Shown here piece after piece: positions 37,180-45,321 of a stretch of DNA of 53,566 nt. Source of the stretch: DATLTV01 sp035533375 (GTDB taxonomy: Bacteria; Patescibacteriota; Minisyncoccia; UBA6257; 2-01-FULL-56-20); NCBI GenBank assembly GCA_035533375.1, contig DATLTV010000013.1, positions 1 to 53,566 of the forward strand, given 5' to 3'. A program made the translations under genes and the position numbers. The number at the start of each line of letters is the position of its first letter. Positions within the stretch are counted from its first letter, which is position 1. A model generated the notes under the pieces. The model saw nothing but the letters and a program-made list of their open reading frames with translations. It was not told the origin of the DNA and searched no databases.

Positions 37180-37194
37180 ATGTCATTTTTATGA
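37180..37194 (+). CDS. Four-codon leader ORF overlapping argS
   Basis: AGGAGGG 5 nt upstream drives ATG TCA TTT TTA TGA (M-S-F-L). Its TGA overlaps the argS ATG as ATGA. The strong SD is spaced for this mini-ORF, not for argS (about 16 nt), suggesting coupled reinitiation. Confidence 0.4.
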   Translation: MSFL

Positions 37195-38885
37195 AGTCCA
37201 AGATTGAGGAGATTCTAAGGAAAGCGGTCGGCAGCGGGCCGGTCGATATTTTCGTTCCCGAAAAAGAGAACTTCGGGCATTATTCGACGAACATCGCGCT
37301 CCGGCTAGCGAAGCCTTCCGGTAAAACCCCGCTTGAGTTCGCGAAAGAGCTCGCGGAGAAAATCGCCGTATCGGCGCCCGCGGGACTTTTTGAAAAGGTG
37401 GAAGCGGCGCCGCCGGGCTTCGTGAATTTTTGGCTTGCGAAAGAGACCGTACAAAACGAATTCGCAAAAGCGGCGAAAGAAAAAACATTCGGCAGGAGCG
37501 CCGCTCACAAAAACAAGACCGTGATCGTCGAATATTCCCAGCCGAACATCGGCAAGATGATGCACGTGGGCCACCTGCGCACGACGATCATCGGCGACGC
37601 TCTCGCGAATATTTTCGAGTACCTCGGCTACAAAGTGATCCGCTGGAATTATTTGGGCGATTGGGGAACGCAGTTCGGCAAGCTCATCGCCGCTTATAAA
37701 ACATGGGGGGATAAACGAAAGGTCAAGGAACATCCGATCGACGAACTGCAGAAGCTATACGTGCGCTTCCACGACGAGGCGAAGCGCGATCCGATGCTTG
37801 AGATGCAGGGCCAGGCCGAGTTCAAGAAGCTCGAAGACGGCGATAAGGAAAACCGCAAGCTCTGGGAATGGTTCAAAAAGGAATCCCTGAAGGAGCTCGA
37901 CAAGATTTATGCGACGCTCGGCGTCGGTTTCGATACATACATCGGCGAAAGTTTTTTTGAAAAGAACATGAGGCCGCTTGTCGAGGAATTGCGGAACGAA
38001 GGCATCCTCACGAAAAGCGGCGGCGCGCTCATCGTGAATCTCGACGCCCTGAAACTGCCGCCTGCACTTGTCCTAAAAGCCGATGGCGCAAGCCTGTACC
38101 TCACGCGCGACATCGCCGCGCTCCGTTACCGCATCATAAAATTCAAGCCCGAGAAAATACTCTACGTCGTGGGCAATGAGCAATCGCTTCACTTCGAGCA
38201 GCTTTTCGCCATTGCGAAAATTCTTCGCATGGATAAAGCCGAGCTCAAACACGTGAAATACGGTCTGGTGCTCGGCGAAGCGGGCACGAAGCTTGCGACG
38301 CGCGAAGGCCGGACGATCCTCCTCAAAGACGTATTGCGCAAAGCGATCGAGCTTGCGCGGAAAGTGGTCGACGAGAAAAATCCGGCGCTTCAGGCGAAGG
38401 TGAAAGACAAGATCGCGGAAGCCGTCGGCGTCGGAGCCCTGAAGTACAACGACCTCAAAGAGAACCGCAACTCGGACATCACATTCAATTGGGAGCGCAT
38501 GCTCGACTTCACGGGCGATAGCGGGCCGTATTTGCAGTACACGTATGCGCGCTTGAAAAGCATTATCAGAAAATCTCAAACCTCAAACCTCAAATCTCAA
38601 AAATTCGAGATGCTCAATTCCGATATTGAACTCGCGCTCATGCGGAAGATATTCGAATTTCCCGACGAGGTCGCGCGCGCGGGCGAGGCGCTCATGACGA
38701 GCACGCTCGCGGCCTATCTTCACAAACTCGCCGTCCTCGCGAACAAATTCTACGAAACAACGCCGGTGTTGAAAGAAGAAAATCCCGTCCGCCGCGCCGC
38801 GCTCTTATCGCTCATCTCCGTGGCTGCGGAAACGCTCAAAAACGGCCTCGCGCTTTTGGGAATCGAAACGACGGAGGAGATTTGA
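37191..38885 (+). CDS. argS: Arginine--tRNA ligase
   Basis: A 564-residue class I synthetase charging tRNA-Arg. The N-terminal additional domain (1-100, MKSKIEEILRKAV) is followed by EYSQPNIGKMMHVGHLRTT with HVGH at 125-128. Other elements are YLGDWGTQFG, VVGNEQSLHFEQLF, the KMSK-equivalent GTKLATREG, and DALALM-like C-terminal anticodon-binding helices. A tandem-repeat insertion (SQTSNLKSQ, from ~38568) interrupts the segment after YLQYTYARLKSI. Upstream lie the structured hairpin and the MSFL mini-ORF. Confidence 0.97.
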   Translation: MKSKIEEILRKAVGSGPVDIFVPEKENFGHYSTNIALRLAKPSGKTPLEFAKELAEKIAVSAPAGLFEKVEAAPPGFVNFWLAKETVQNEFAKAAKEKTFGRSAAHKNKTVIVEYSQPNIGKMMHVGHLRTTIIGDALANIFEYLGYKVIRWNYLGDWGTQFGKLIAAYKTWGDKRKVKEHPIDELQKLYVRFHDEAKRDPMLEMQGQAEFKKLEDGDKENRKLWEWFKKESLKELDKIYATLGVGFDTYIGESFFEKNMRPLVEELRNEGILTKSGGALIVNLDALKLPPALVLKADGASLYLTRDIAALRYRIIKFKPEKILYVVGNEQSLHFEQLFAIAKILRMDKAELKHVKYGLVLGEAGTKLATREGRTILLKDVLRKAIELARKVVDEKNPALQAKVKDKIAEAVGVGALKYNDLKENRNSDITFNWERMLDFTGDSGPYLQYTYARLKSIIRKSQTSNLKSQKFEMLNSDIELALMRKIFEFPDEVARAGEALMTSTLAAYLHKLAVLANKFYETTPVLKEENPVRRAALLSLISVAAETLKNGLALLGIETTEEI

Positions 38886-38907
38886 TGCCGTCCCGCTAAG
38901 CCAGCGG

Positions 38908-38937
38908 CATCGGCTAATTCGTGCGAATTAGCCGATG
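38908..38937. repeat. TTCGnnCGAA-core palindrome, copy 3
   Basis: A perfect 30-nt palindrome (half CATCGGCTAATTCGT) after argS; its arms match those of copy 2 at 14820. Confidence 0.75.
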
Positions 38938-38938
38938 G

Positions 38939-38967
38939 TTGACGCTCACGCGCGCATCGCTCATTAT
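38939..38967 (+). promoter_or_regulatory. Promoter of the 143-residue membrane protein
   Basis: TTGACG (38939-38944), a 17-nt spacer and CATTAT (38962-38967), followed by GGAGGTG before ATG 38999. Confidence 0.5.
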
Positions 38968-38998
38968 TGAAGGCAGCGGGAATTCATGGAGGTGTAAC

Positions 38999-39430
38999 AT
39001 GGTTATAGGGTCATTTTCTGTCCTCGGAGAGATCATAGCGGTGCTTTTGGCGGTTGCCCTTATCCTGCTCTCGCGGCGTGGATCGCATGCGCAGCCGATA
39101 CTTCCCGCGAACGTCGAAGGCCTCACGCCGGAAGATGCCGCCAAAACGCCCACCAAAGAGCTGATGGAAAAAATTTGGTTACACCGGGCCAAACGTCTCG
39201 GCATCTCCGTCGAGGAAGCGAAAGCGGGATTCGAAGAGGACATAATCCAAAGCAGGATGCGCGAATTCAGGCTTTCCCGCGAGGAAGTCATTGCGCGCGG
39301 ACTAAATTTGAAGCCTCTCTATCTCATCGCCGCGGAACAGATGGCCGCTCGTCGCGGCATTACCGCAGAAGAACTTCTGCGCGAATATGACAAACGGCTC
39401 AAGCTACCGTCGGATCTGGATATCAAGTAA
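38999..39430 (+). CDS. Membrane-anchored hypothetical protein
   Basis: A 143-residue protein with an N-terminal TM helix (SVLGEIIAVLLAVALILL) followed by a soluble helical region with repeated motifs of the type RAKRLGISVEEAKAGF, RMREFRLSREEVIARG and QMAARRGITAEELLRE. Each looks like a small Leu-rich helix-turn-helix unit. No family recognised. GGAGGTG 6 nt upstream fixes the start at 38999 rather than 38921. Confidence 0.65.
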   Translation: MVIGSFSVLGEIIAVLLAVALILLSRRGSHAQPILPANVEGLTPEDAAKTPTKELMEKIWLHRAKRLGISVEEAKAGFEEDIIQSRMREFRLSREEVIARGLNLKPLYLIAAEQMAARRGITAEELLREYDKRLKLPSDLDIK

Positions 39431-39540
39431 GTTGGGTTTCAATGGCGTCGCGCCCGCCGGAGGCGGATCCTCTTCTGGAGGAAAAGCGGCGCCTTTTTTA
39501 TCGTTGATTTTTCGGCGAAAAACTGATATTTTGAGGGAAT

Positions 39541-42500
39541 ATGCCAGCCAATGATGAAGCGAAGACCGATACCGGATTCAATCTCCCCGCGAAAGAAGAG
39601 GAGGTTTTGAAGTTCTGGGAGGAAAAGCATATTTTCGAGAAAAGTCTCGAGAAGAACAAGCCGGAAAAAGCCGGAGCCGGAAAAAAAAATACCTTCGTGT
39701 TTTACGAAGGCCCGCCGTATGCGAATGGGAAACCGGGGATCCACCACGTGCTCGCGCGCATCGTGAAGGACGTAATCCTGCGCTACAAAACGATGCGCGG
39801 ATTTTACGTGCCGCGGAAAGCCGGCTGGGATACGCACGGGCTCCCGGTCGAGATGGCTGCGGAAAAAGCGCTCGGCTTCAAATCGAAAAAGGACATCGAA
39901 CAATACGGCGTGAAGCGGTTCAACGAGAAAGCGAAAGAGCAGGTGTGGCTTTATAAAGACGAGTGGGAGAGCATGACGCGCCGCATCGGCTACTGGCTCG
40001 ATCTCAAGAACGCCTACGTGACGTACGAGCCGGAATATATCGAGACGCTTTGGTGGACGCTCCAAAAAATCTGGCAGAACAAGCTGTTGTACAAAGGGCA
40101 CAAGGTCGTGCCGTGGTGCACGCGGTGCGGCACGGCGCTTTCCTCGCACGAGCTCGCGCAGGGATATAAAGAGACGACCGACAATTCGGTGTATGTGAAA
40201 TTCAAGTTAAAATCTGGACAAAAAATCGGCGATCATACCATAAAGAGCAAAGATAAAATATACATATTATCGTGGACAACGACCCCTTGGACGCTTCCCG
40301 GAAACGTGGCGCTCGCAGTCGGCCCGAATATACAGTATCGCGCCGTAGAACAAAGCGGAGAATATTTGATTGCCGCAGTCGATCGGCTTAAGGATCTTGG
40401 GCTTGATAGCGCGCATGTTTCGCGCGAAATCACGGGCTCGCAACTCGTTGGCTTGGAATACGAACCGCTTTTTAATATTCCCGCATTGCAAAAAGAAAAA
40501 TCATACAAGATCTACCCTGCGGATTTTGTGACAACAACAGATGGTACGGGCGTCGTGCATACGGCCGTGATGTACGGCGAGGACGACTATCGGCTCGGTA
40601 AAAAGATTGGTCTGCCGGAGCATCATACCGTGGACGAAGAAGGGAAATTCACGAAGGACGTGTCGGGCCTCGCCGGTTCCTATGTAAAATCCAAAGAAAC
40701 GGAAGAAAAAATATTCGCGCATCTCGAAAAGGACGGGAATTTGCTCCGCAAAGGAGCGTATACGCACGAATATCCTTACTGCTGGCGCTGCGGAACACCG
40801 ATTCTTTACTACGCGCGCACGTCATGGTTCATCGCGATGTCCTCATTGCGCGAGAAGCTTCTGGCCGCAAACAAAAAAATAAATTGGATGCCGGAACACG
40901 TGAAGGAAGGCCGCTTCGGCGAGTGGCTCCGCGAAGTGAAGGACTGGAATCTTTCGCGCGAACGTTATTGGGGCGCGCCATTGCCGATCTGGGAGTGCAA
41001 AAAGTGCGGCGAGCTCGAAGTGATCGGCGGCCTCGATGATCTGAGCGCGAAAGCGGGAGGATCGAAAAATAGTTATTGGACGATGCGGCACGGGTTCGCG
41101 GAGAATTTGATCGAGAAGATCCTCGATTCGGGGCAGAAGGAGTTGCATCTTACGGAGCTTGGCCGCGACCAGGTGCGGCGGTCGGCGGAAGCATTGAAAA
41201 AAGAGCTTGCAAGCCATAAAAAGAAAATCGATTTCATCGTCGCGTCGGACGTGTTGCGTACCAAAGAGAGTGCGGAGATCGCGGCGGCGGTCCTTGGGGT
41301 TCCCGTCGAATTCGACAAACGACTCCGCGAGATCCATCTCGGCGTGTTCGCCGGCCGGCACGAAGGAGGGTGGCACAAACTGTTCCCGACGCTTGAATCG
41401 CGCTTTGAAGGCGCTCCGGAAGGAGGGGAAACGTTGCGCGACCTGCGGGCGCGCATGTGGCAGGCCGTGACGGAACTGGAAAAAAAGTATAACGGCAAAA
41501 ATATTTTGATCATGAGCCACGAGTATCCGATCTGGATGCTCACGCACGCGGCGGAGGCATGGAGCGAGAAGCGCGCGATCAGGGAGAAACAAGACCGCGG
41601 AGACGATTTTGTCGTGCCTGCGGCGTTCGGCGAGCTCCGCGTGAAGATCGTGCCGCGGAACGACACGGGCGAAGTGGATCTGCATCGGCCGTTCGCCGAC
41701 GATATCCCGCTGCCCTGCAAAAAATGTGGAGGAGAGATGCGCCGGATAAAAGAGGTGGCGGACGTCTGGTACGATTCCGGTGCGATGCCGTTCGCGCAAG
41801 ATCACTACCCGTTCGCTTGCGTGAAAAATCAGAAATCAGAAATCCGGAATCCGAAACCACCCGAAGCGTATCCCGCCGATTATATCGCCGAAGGCATGGA
41901 CCAGACGCGCGGCTGGTTTTACACCCTGCTTGCGGTCGCAACCGCGCTCGGATACGAAGCGCCTTACAAGAACGTGATCTCGCTCGGACTTATCAACGAC
42001 AAATTCGGCCAGAAAATGTCCAAATCAAAAGGCAATGTCGTCGATCCCTGGGCCGTGATACGGAAATACGGCGCCGATGCCGTGCGCTGGTATTTTTATA
42101 CGGCGAACCCGCTCGGCGAGCCGAAGAATTTCGACGAGCTCGAGATTTTGAAATCCTACCGGAGGATGCACCTGATCCTTTGGAATTCGGTTGCATTTTG
42201 GAAAACCTATGCCTCGGGCGGTGTTGGTTCCGAACCTCCGCAATCGAAAAATGTTCTCGATCAATGGATTCTTGCGAGATTGGATGAGGTAGCCGAAGAA
42301 GCATCCGCGCGGCTCGAGCAATACGAGATCCGGGAAGCGGCGCTCGCGATAGAATCGTTCGTAGACGATCTTTCGCGCTGGTATATCCGCCGGTCACGGA
42401 AGCGCTTACAGCATTCGACGGATGAGGTTGATTTCAAATCGGCGTCGGCGACGCTCGGCTTCGTGCTTCGCGAAACGACAAAACTTATTGCGCCATTTAC

Positions 42501-43101
42501 GCCGTTCTTCGCCGAATCATTATACGAAAACTTCAAAGAGCGGGAATCGGTGCATCTCGATTCCTGGCCGAAAGCGAAGGGAAAGATCGATGCCAAATTG
42601 ATCGAGGGAATGGCGGAGGCGCGTCGGCTTGCGAGCCTCGGCCTTGCGAAGCGGGCCGAGTTGAAATTAAAGGTGCGGCAACCACTCGCGAATATGAAAA
42701 TCAAGTCTCAGGTCTCAAGTCTCAAATCTCAACATGATCTGCTTACCATTCTTGCGGACGAAGTGAATGTGAAGGAAGTGGCATTTGATGAAAAGATTGC
42801 GGGTGAAGTTGAACTCGATACCACGATTACGCCGGAGTTGAAAGAAGAAGGACTGCTCCGCGAGGTCGCGCGCGCGGTGCAGGGATTGCGCCAGGAAGCG
42901 GGCCTTGCGCCGAAGGACAAAGTTGCGGTGATGCTGGAACTTCCCGTTGCGGCGAAGAACGCGGTGCAGAAAAACGAAGGCGCGTTCAAATCCGATGTCG
43001 GCGCGGCGTCGGTTTCATACGGTAAATCAGAAAAGTTCGATGCGGAGGCATCGACGAAAGTGGATGGCGCGGAAGCGTGGATAGGAATACGAAAGGTTTA
43101 A
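39541..43101 (+). CDS. ileS: Isoleucine--tRNA ligase with an inserted histidine-phosphatase domain
   Basis: A 1186-residue class Ia synthetase. IleRS parts: FYEGPPYANGKPGIHHVLAR (HIGH region), GWDTHGLPVE, the CP1 editing domain with GTGVVHTAVMYGEDDY, KMSKS at about 825, an anticodon-binding region and a C-terminal tail. Between the CxxC at 486/489 and the CxxC at 726/729, where normal IleRS has only a short link to DLHRP, lie about 205 extra residues (about 505-710). They form a complete RHG phosphatase domain: RHGFAEN (His517), SDVLRTKES, LREIHLGVFAG, PEGGETLRDL and IMSHEYP (His660). Two further repeat-derived insertions (NQKSEIRNPK near 765; SQVSSLKSQ near 1056) are present. AGGG lies about 5 nt before the ATG. 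Confidence 0.96.
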   Translation: MPANDEAKTDTGFNLPAKEEEVLKFWEEKHIFEKSLEKNKPEKAGAGKKNTFVFYEGPPYANGKPGIHHVLARIVKDVILRYKTMRGFYVPRKAGWDTHGLPVEMAAEKALGFKSKKDIEQYGVKRFNEKAKEQVWLYKDEWESMTRRIGYWLDLKNAYVTYEPEYIETLWWTLQKIWQNKLLYKGHKVVPWCTRCGTALSSHELAQGYKETTDNSVYVKFKLKSGQKIGDHTIKSKDKIYILSWTTTPWTLPGNVALAVGPNIQYRAVEQSGEYLIAAVDRLKDLGLDSAHVSREITGSQLVGLEYEPLFNIPALQKEKSYKIYPADFVTTTDGTGVVHTAVMYGEDDYRLGKKIGLPEHHTVDEEGKFTKDVSGLAGSYVKSKETEEKIFAHLEKDGNLLRKGAYTHEYPYCWRCGTPILYYARTSWFIAMSSLREKLLAANKKINWMPEHVKEGRFGEWLREVKDWNLSRERYWGAPLPIWECKKCGELEVIGGLDDLSAKAGGSKNSYWTMRHGFAENLIEKILDSGQKELHLTELGRDQVRRSAEALKKELASHKKKIDFIVASDVLRTKESAEIAAAVLGVPVEFDKRLREIHLGVFAGRHEGGWHKLFPTLESRFEGAPEGGETLRDLRARMWQAVTELEKKYNGKNILIMSHEYPIWMLTHAAEAWSEKRAIREKQDRGDDFVVPAAFGELRVKIVPRNDTGEVDLHRPFADDIPLPCKKCGGEMRRIKEVADVWYDSGAMPFAQDHYPFACVKNQKSEIRNPKPPEAYPADYIAEGMDQTRGWFYTLLAVATALGYEAPYKNVISLGLINDKFGQKMSKSKGNVVDPWAVIRKYGADAVRWYFYTANPLGEPKNFDELEILKSYRRMHLILWNSVAFWKTYASGGVGSEPPQSKNVLDQWILARLDEVAEEASARLEQYEIREAALAIESFVDDLSRWYIRRSRKRLQHSTDEVDFKSASATLGFVLRETTKLIAPFTPFFAESLYENFKERESVHLDSWPKAKGKIDAKLIEGMAEARRLASLGLAKRAELKLKVRQPLANMKIKSQVSSLKSQHDLLTILADEVNVKEVAFDEKIAGEVELDTTITPELKEEGLLREVARAVQGLRQEAGLAPKDKVAVMLELPVAAKNAVQKNEGAFKSDVGAASVSYGKSEKFDAEASTKVDGAEAWIGIRKV

Positions 43102-43145
43102 AAAAGATAAAAGCCGCGCTTTGCCGTAAATGTTTTTGAAAAAAA

Positions 43146-43176
43146 TAAGGCGCACGGTTTCCGCGTGCGTCTTTGT
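43146..43176 (-). terminator. Terminator of the degenerate HD gene
   Basis: On the minus strand ACGCACG, CGGAAA, CCGTGCG, then CCTTATTTTTTT. Confidence 0.6.
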
Positions 43177-43200
43177 GTTTGCGGGATATCCCCGCCGTTC

Positions 43201-43728
43201 TTACACTCGATGCAATTCGCAGGCTTTATGGGCGACGACGAGCGCTTGCGTGAGCGTCGGATCATCCGTGTCGAGCGCCTGGTCCGCATAGTGGAGTATG
43301 GCGTGGATGATGCGGTCGCGTGCGTCTTCGTTGAACGGGCTCCATTCGAGAAGATTGCGGCAATAAAATTCCGTGCCGCGCGTCTCGACGAATGCGCGTA
43401 GGTCTTCCTCGTCATGGCCGATCTCCGCAAGCTCGGATTGGCCTTCATACGTCCAGGCGCGGCCGAGATCGAGGATTTCTTCGCGGAGCGGCGGCGACTC
43501 GCGTACCGCATGGAGCCAGGCCGCGGCTGCGAATTCGTCGCGATCGAACACAAGGCCGATTTCTTTTCTGATGATGGATCCGAGCATGACGAGGCGGTCG
43601 ACGTGAATGAGTTGATCGCGATTGATCGATAGCAACGTATGCGCATATGCCGGCCGCAGTTCGTCCTTGAGCCAATGAAACCAGGTTGTAAATGTTTTGC
43701 TCGAAAGCCGAATAGGATGGATATCCAT
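43201..43728 (-). CDS. Degenerate HD-domain-like protein
   Basis: A 175-residue helical protein. QLIHVDRLVMLGSIIRKEIG and FAAAAWLHAVRE reproduce the HD-superfamily pattern H..RV ... AAxLHD, but the HD aspartate is replaced (LHA). A later helix RDRIIHAILHYADQALDTDDP and the ending ALVVAHKACELHRV fit the rest of the fold. Without the metal-binding HD pair it may be a binding or structural relative. ATG 43728 was chosen because GGGAGGAG precedes it. Confidence 0.6.
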   Translation of the reverse strand: MDIHPIRLSSKTFTTWFHWLKDELRPAYAHTLLSINRDQLIHVDRLVMLGSIIRKEIGLVFDRDEFAAAAWLHAVRESPPLREEILDLGRAWTYEGQSELAEIGHDEEDLRAFVETRGTEFYCRNLLEWSPFNEDARDRIIHAILHYADQALDTDDPTLTQALVVAHKACELHRV

Positions 43729-43830
43729 CGCGCTCCTCCCTGTGAAGATTTCTGCCGAAATGTTAGCACAAAAACGGGAAACAGGCAAATGAAAAGTCGC
43801 GTCCGGAGACCGCTACCGGAAATTCTCAAA

Positions 43831-43839
43831 TGGTATACT
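43831..43839 (+). promoter_or_regulatory. Extended -10 promoter of the AAA+ gene
   Basis: TGGTATACT; transcription should begin near 43846, leaving a ~37-nt leader with GGGAGG before the GTG start. Confidence 0.5.
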
Positions 43840-43882
43840 AAAAGAAGCGTTATGTATTGATTGACAAAGGGAGGTGGCCGCT

Positions 43883-45196
43883 GTGGGAAAAAAAAGAAAG
43901 ACGCTCGACACGACGTTTTTGCATCCGCGGGCGCAGGAGCTCCAGGATTTTTTGGAGCACAGGCTCAAGCGCCAGCCGCGGGCAATCAAGTCCGTGGTCG
44001 AAGCGTATAATAATTTTCTCTCGCCCGTATGGGAAAACGGCCCGATCCTCGCTCTGCTTGCGATGGGGCCTTCGGGCTCGGGAAAGACGTATCTGCTGAA
44101 GCTGCTTGCCGAATTTTTTCTCGGCGACCAGAAAGCGATTACGAAGGTTTCCTGCCCGAGCCATAACGAACGGCATACGCTTGCGTCGCTCATCGGCGCT
44201 CCACCGGGATACATCGGGTATGACGAAGAGCCGCGGTTGTCGCAGAAGCGGCTCGAGGCGCCGGCGCTCAAGCTGGCGGTCGAAAAATACCTGAAGAACG
44301 ACGAACGGGCGAAAAAACTGCGGCAGGAAGCGGATAATGCCCTGAGACAGGTCCGGCTTGCGAGACGCCCCGAAGCAAAAATGGCGTTGCTTATGCAGTA
44401 TGGCCAGAAAGAAAGCGAGTATAAGTCGTATGTACAGTTGAAGCTGTGCGACAAGCCGCTGTTTATCTTTCTCCTGTTCGACGAACTTGAGAAAGGACAC
44501 GAAGCGATCCACCACTTCCTTCTCGAGGCGACAGATGAAGGTGAAACGCGCCTGGCGAATGGGGAGCCGGTGAACTTGAAACACGCGTTCATCGTGATGA
44601 CTTCGAACGTCGGGTCCGACAAGATTGCGAGCATTATGCAGGGGAGCCACGGACTCGGATTTTTCAACGGCGAGCGGAACGACGCAACGGTGACGCAGAA
44701 AGTGGGCGATGATATTTACGGCGTCTCGATCAAAGAGGCGGAAAAAGTATTTCGTCCGGAATTCCTCGGCCGCGTCCAGGTGGTCGTCTATCATCCGCTG
44801 GACAGGGAAGGACTCGACGAGATATTCGGAGAAAGAATATCCGCGCTTACGGAGCATCTTGCTTCGATGGGATTTCCGCTCGCGCTCGATATTCACGCCG
44901 CTGTCCGCGATTTTATCGTGACGGAGGCGACCGACCACCCGAAGTTCGGTGCGCGGCTGCTCAATAAGAAGATCGAGCATCACATCGGGAACCCGATCGC
45001 GCGCCTTATCGGTTCGGGGCAGGTGACACGGGACGACGACAAGCTTTATCTTGAGCTCGTGCCTGCTGCGGGCGGCAAAGGCAAGCCGAGCGTTATCTTT
45101 AAAAAAGACGATCGTCCGCCGAAAGCACCGCCGCCGTTGCCGGAAGATCCTCCGGCAAAGCCGGCAGAACCGGCACCGAAAGCATCTTCGGAGTGA
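43883..45196 (+). CDS. Single-domain AAA+ ATPase of the Clp D2 type
   Basis: A 437-residue protein with one Clp-D2-like module: Walker A GPSGSGKT (about 62-69), a pore-loop-like IGAPPGYIGYDEEPRL, Walker B LLFDELEK (about 199), sensor-1 MTSNVG, FRPEFLGR arginine finger and GARLLNKKIEHHI sensor-2. Between pore loop and Walker B, about 70 charged residues (KYLKNDERAKKLRQEADNAL ...) form a likely coiled-coil insertion. The C-terminus is Pro/Lys/Ala-rich. GTG 43883 was chosen because GGGAGG lies 8 nt upstream; GTG 43874 overlaps that SD. No N-domain is present, so partner or substrate recognition is unusual. Confidence 0.85.
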   Translation: MGKKRKTLDTTFLHPRAQELQDFLEHRLKRQPRAIKSVVEAYNNFLSPVWENGPILALLAMGPSGSGKTYLLKLLAEFFLGDQKAITKVSCPSHNERHTLASLIGAPPGYIGYDEEPRLSQKRLEAPALKLAVEKYLKNDERAKKLRQEADNALRQVRLARRPEAKMALLMQYGQKESEYKSYVQLKLCDKPLFIFLLFDELEKGHEAIHHFLLEATDEGETRLANGEPVNLKHAFIVMTSNVGSDKIASIMQGSHGLGFFNGERNDATVTQKVGDDIYGVSIKEAEKVFRPEFLGRVQVVVYHPLDREGLDEIFGERISALTEHLASMGFPLALDIHAAVRDFIVTEATDHPKFGARLLNKKIEHHIGNPIARLIGSGQVTRDDDKLYLELVPAAGGKGKPSVIFKKDDRPPKAPPPLPEDPPAKPAEPAPKASSE

Positions 45197-45218
45197 AACT
45201 TTCGAGGCAGGTTTGAAC

Positions 45219-45250
45219 AAAACGCCCGCAAATACCGCGGGCGTTTTTAA
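45219..45250 (+). terminator. Terminator of the AAA+ gene
   Basis: AACGCCCGC, AAATACC, GCGGGCGTTTTTAA. Confidence 0.82.
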
Positions 45251-45272
45251 TTACGAGCGCAAAATACGATTT

Positions 45273-45294
45273 CCCTCATTCGCGCGAATGAGGG
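45273..45294. repeat. TTCGnnCGAA-core palindrome, copy 4
   Basis: CCCTCATTCG CG CGAATGAGGG, a perfect 22-nt palindrome between convergent genes. Confidence 0.7.
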
Positions 45295-45321
45295 GAGTGA
45301 GTATCGGGAGGATCGGGAAGA

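Noticed and set aside
36899..37181. Longer SmpB reading frame to 37181
   Set aside because: It would begin inside the argS leader on the other strand and upstream of the -10 box; SmpB length fits ATG 36878.
43850..45220. 456-residue minus-strand open frame
   Set aside because: Antisense shadow of the AAA+ ATPase gene, which has clear Walker motifs and an SD.
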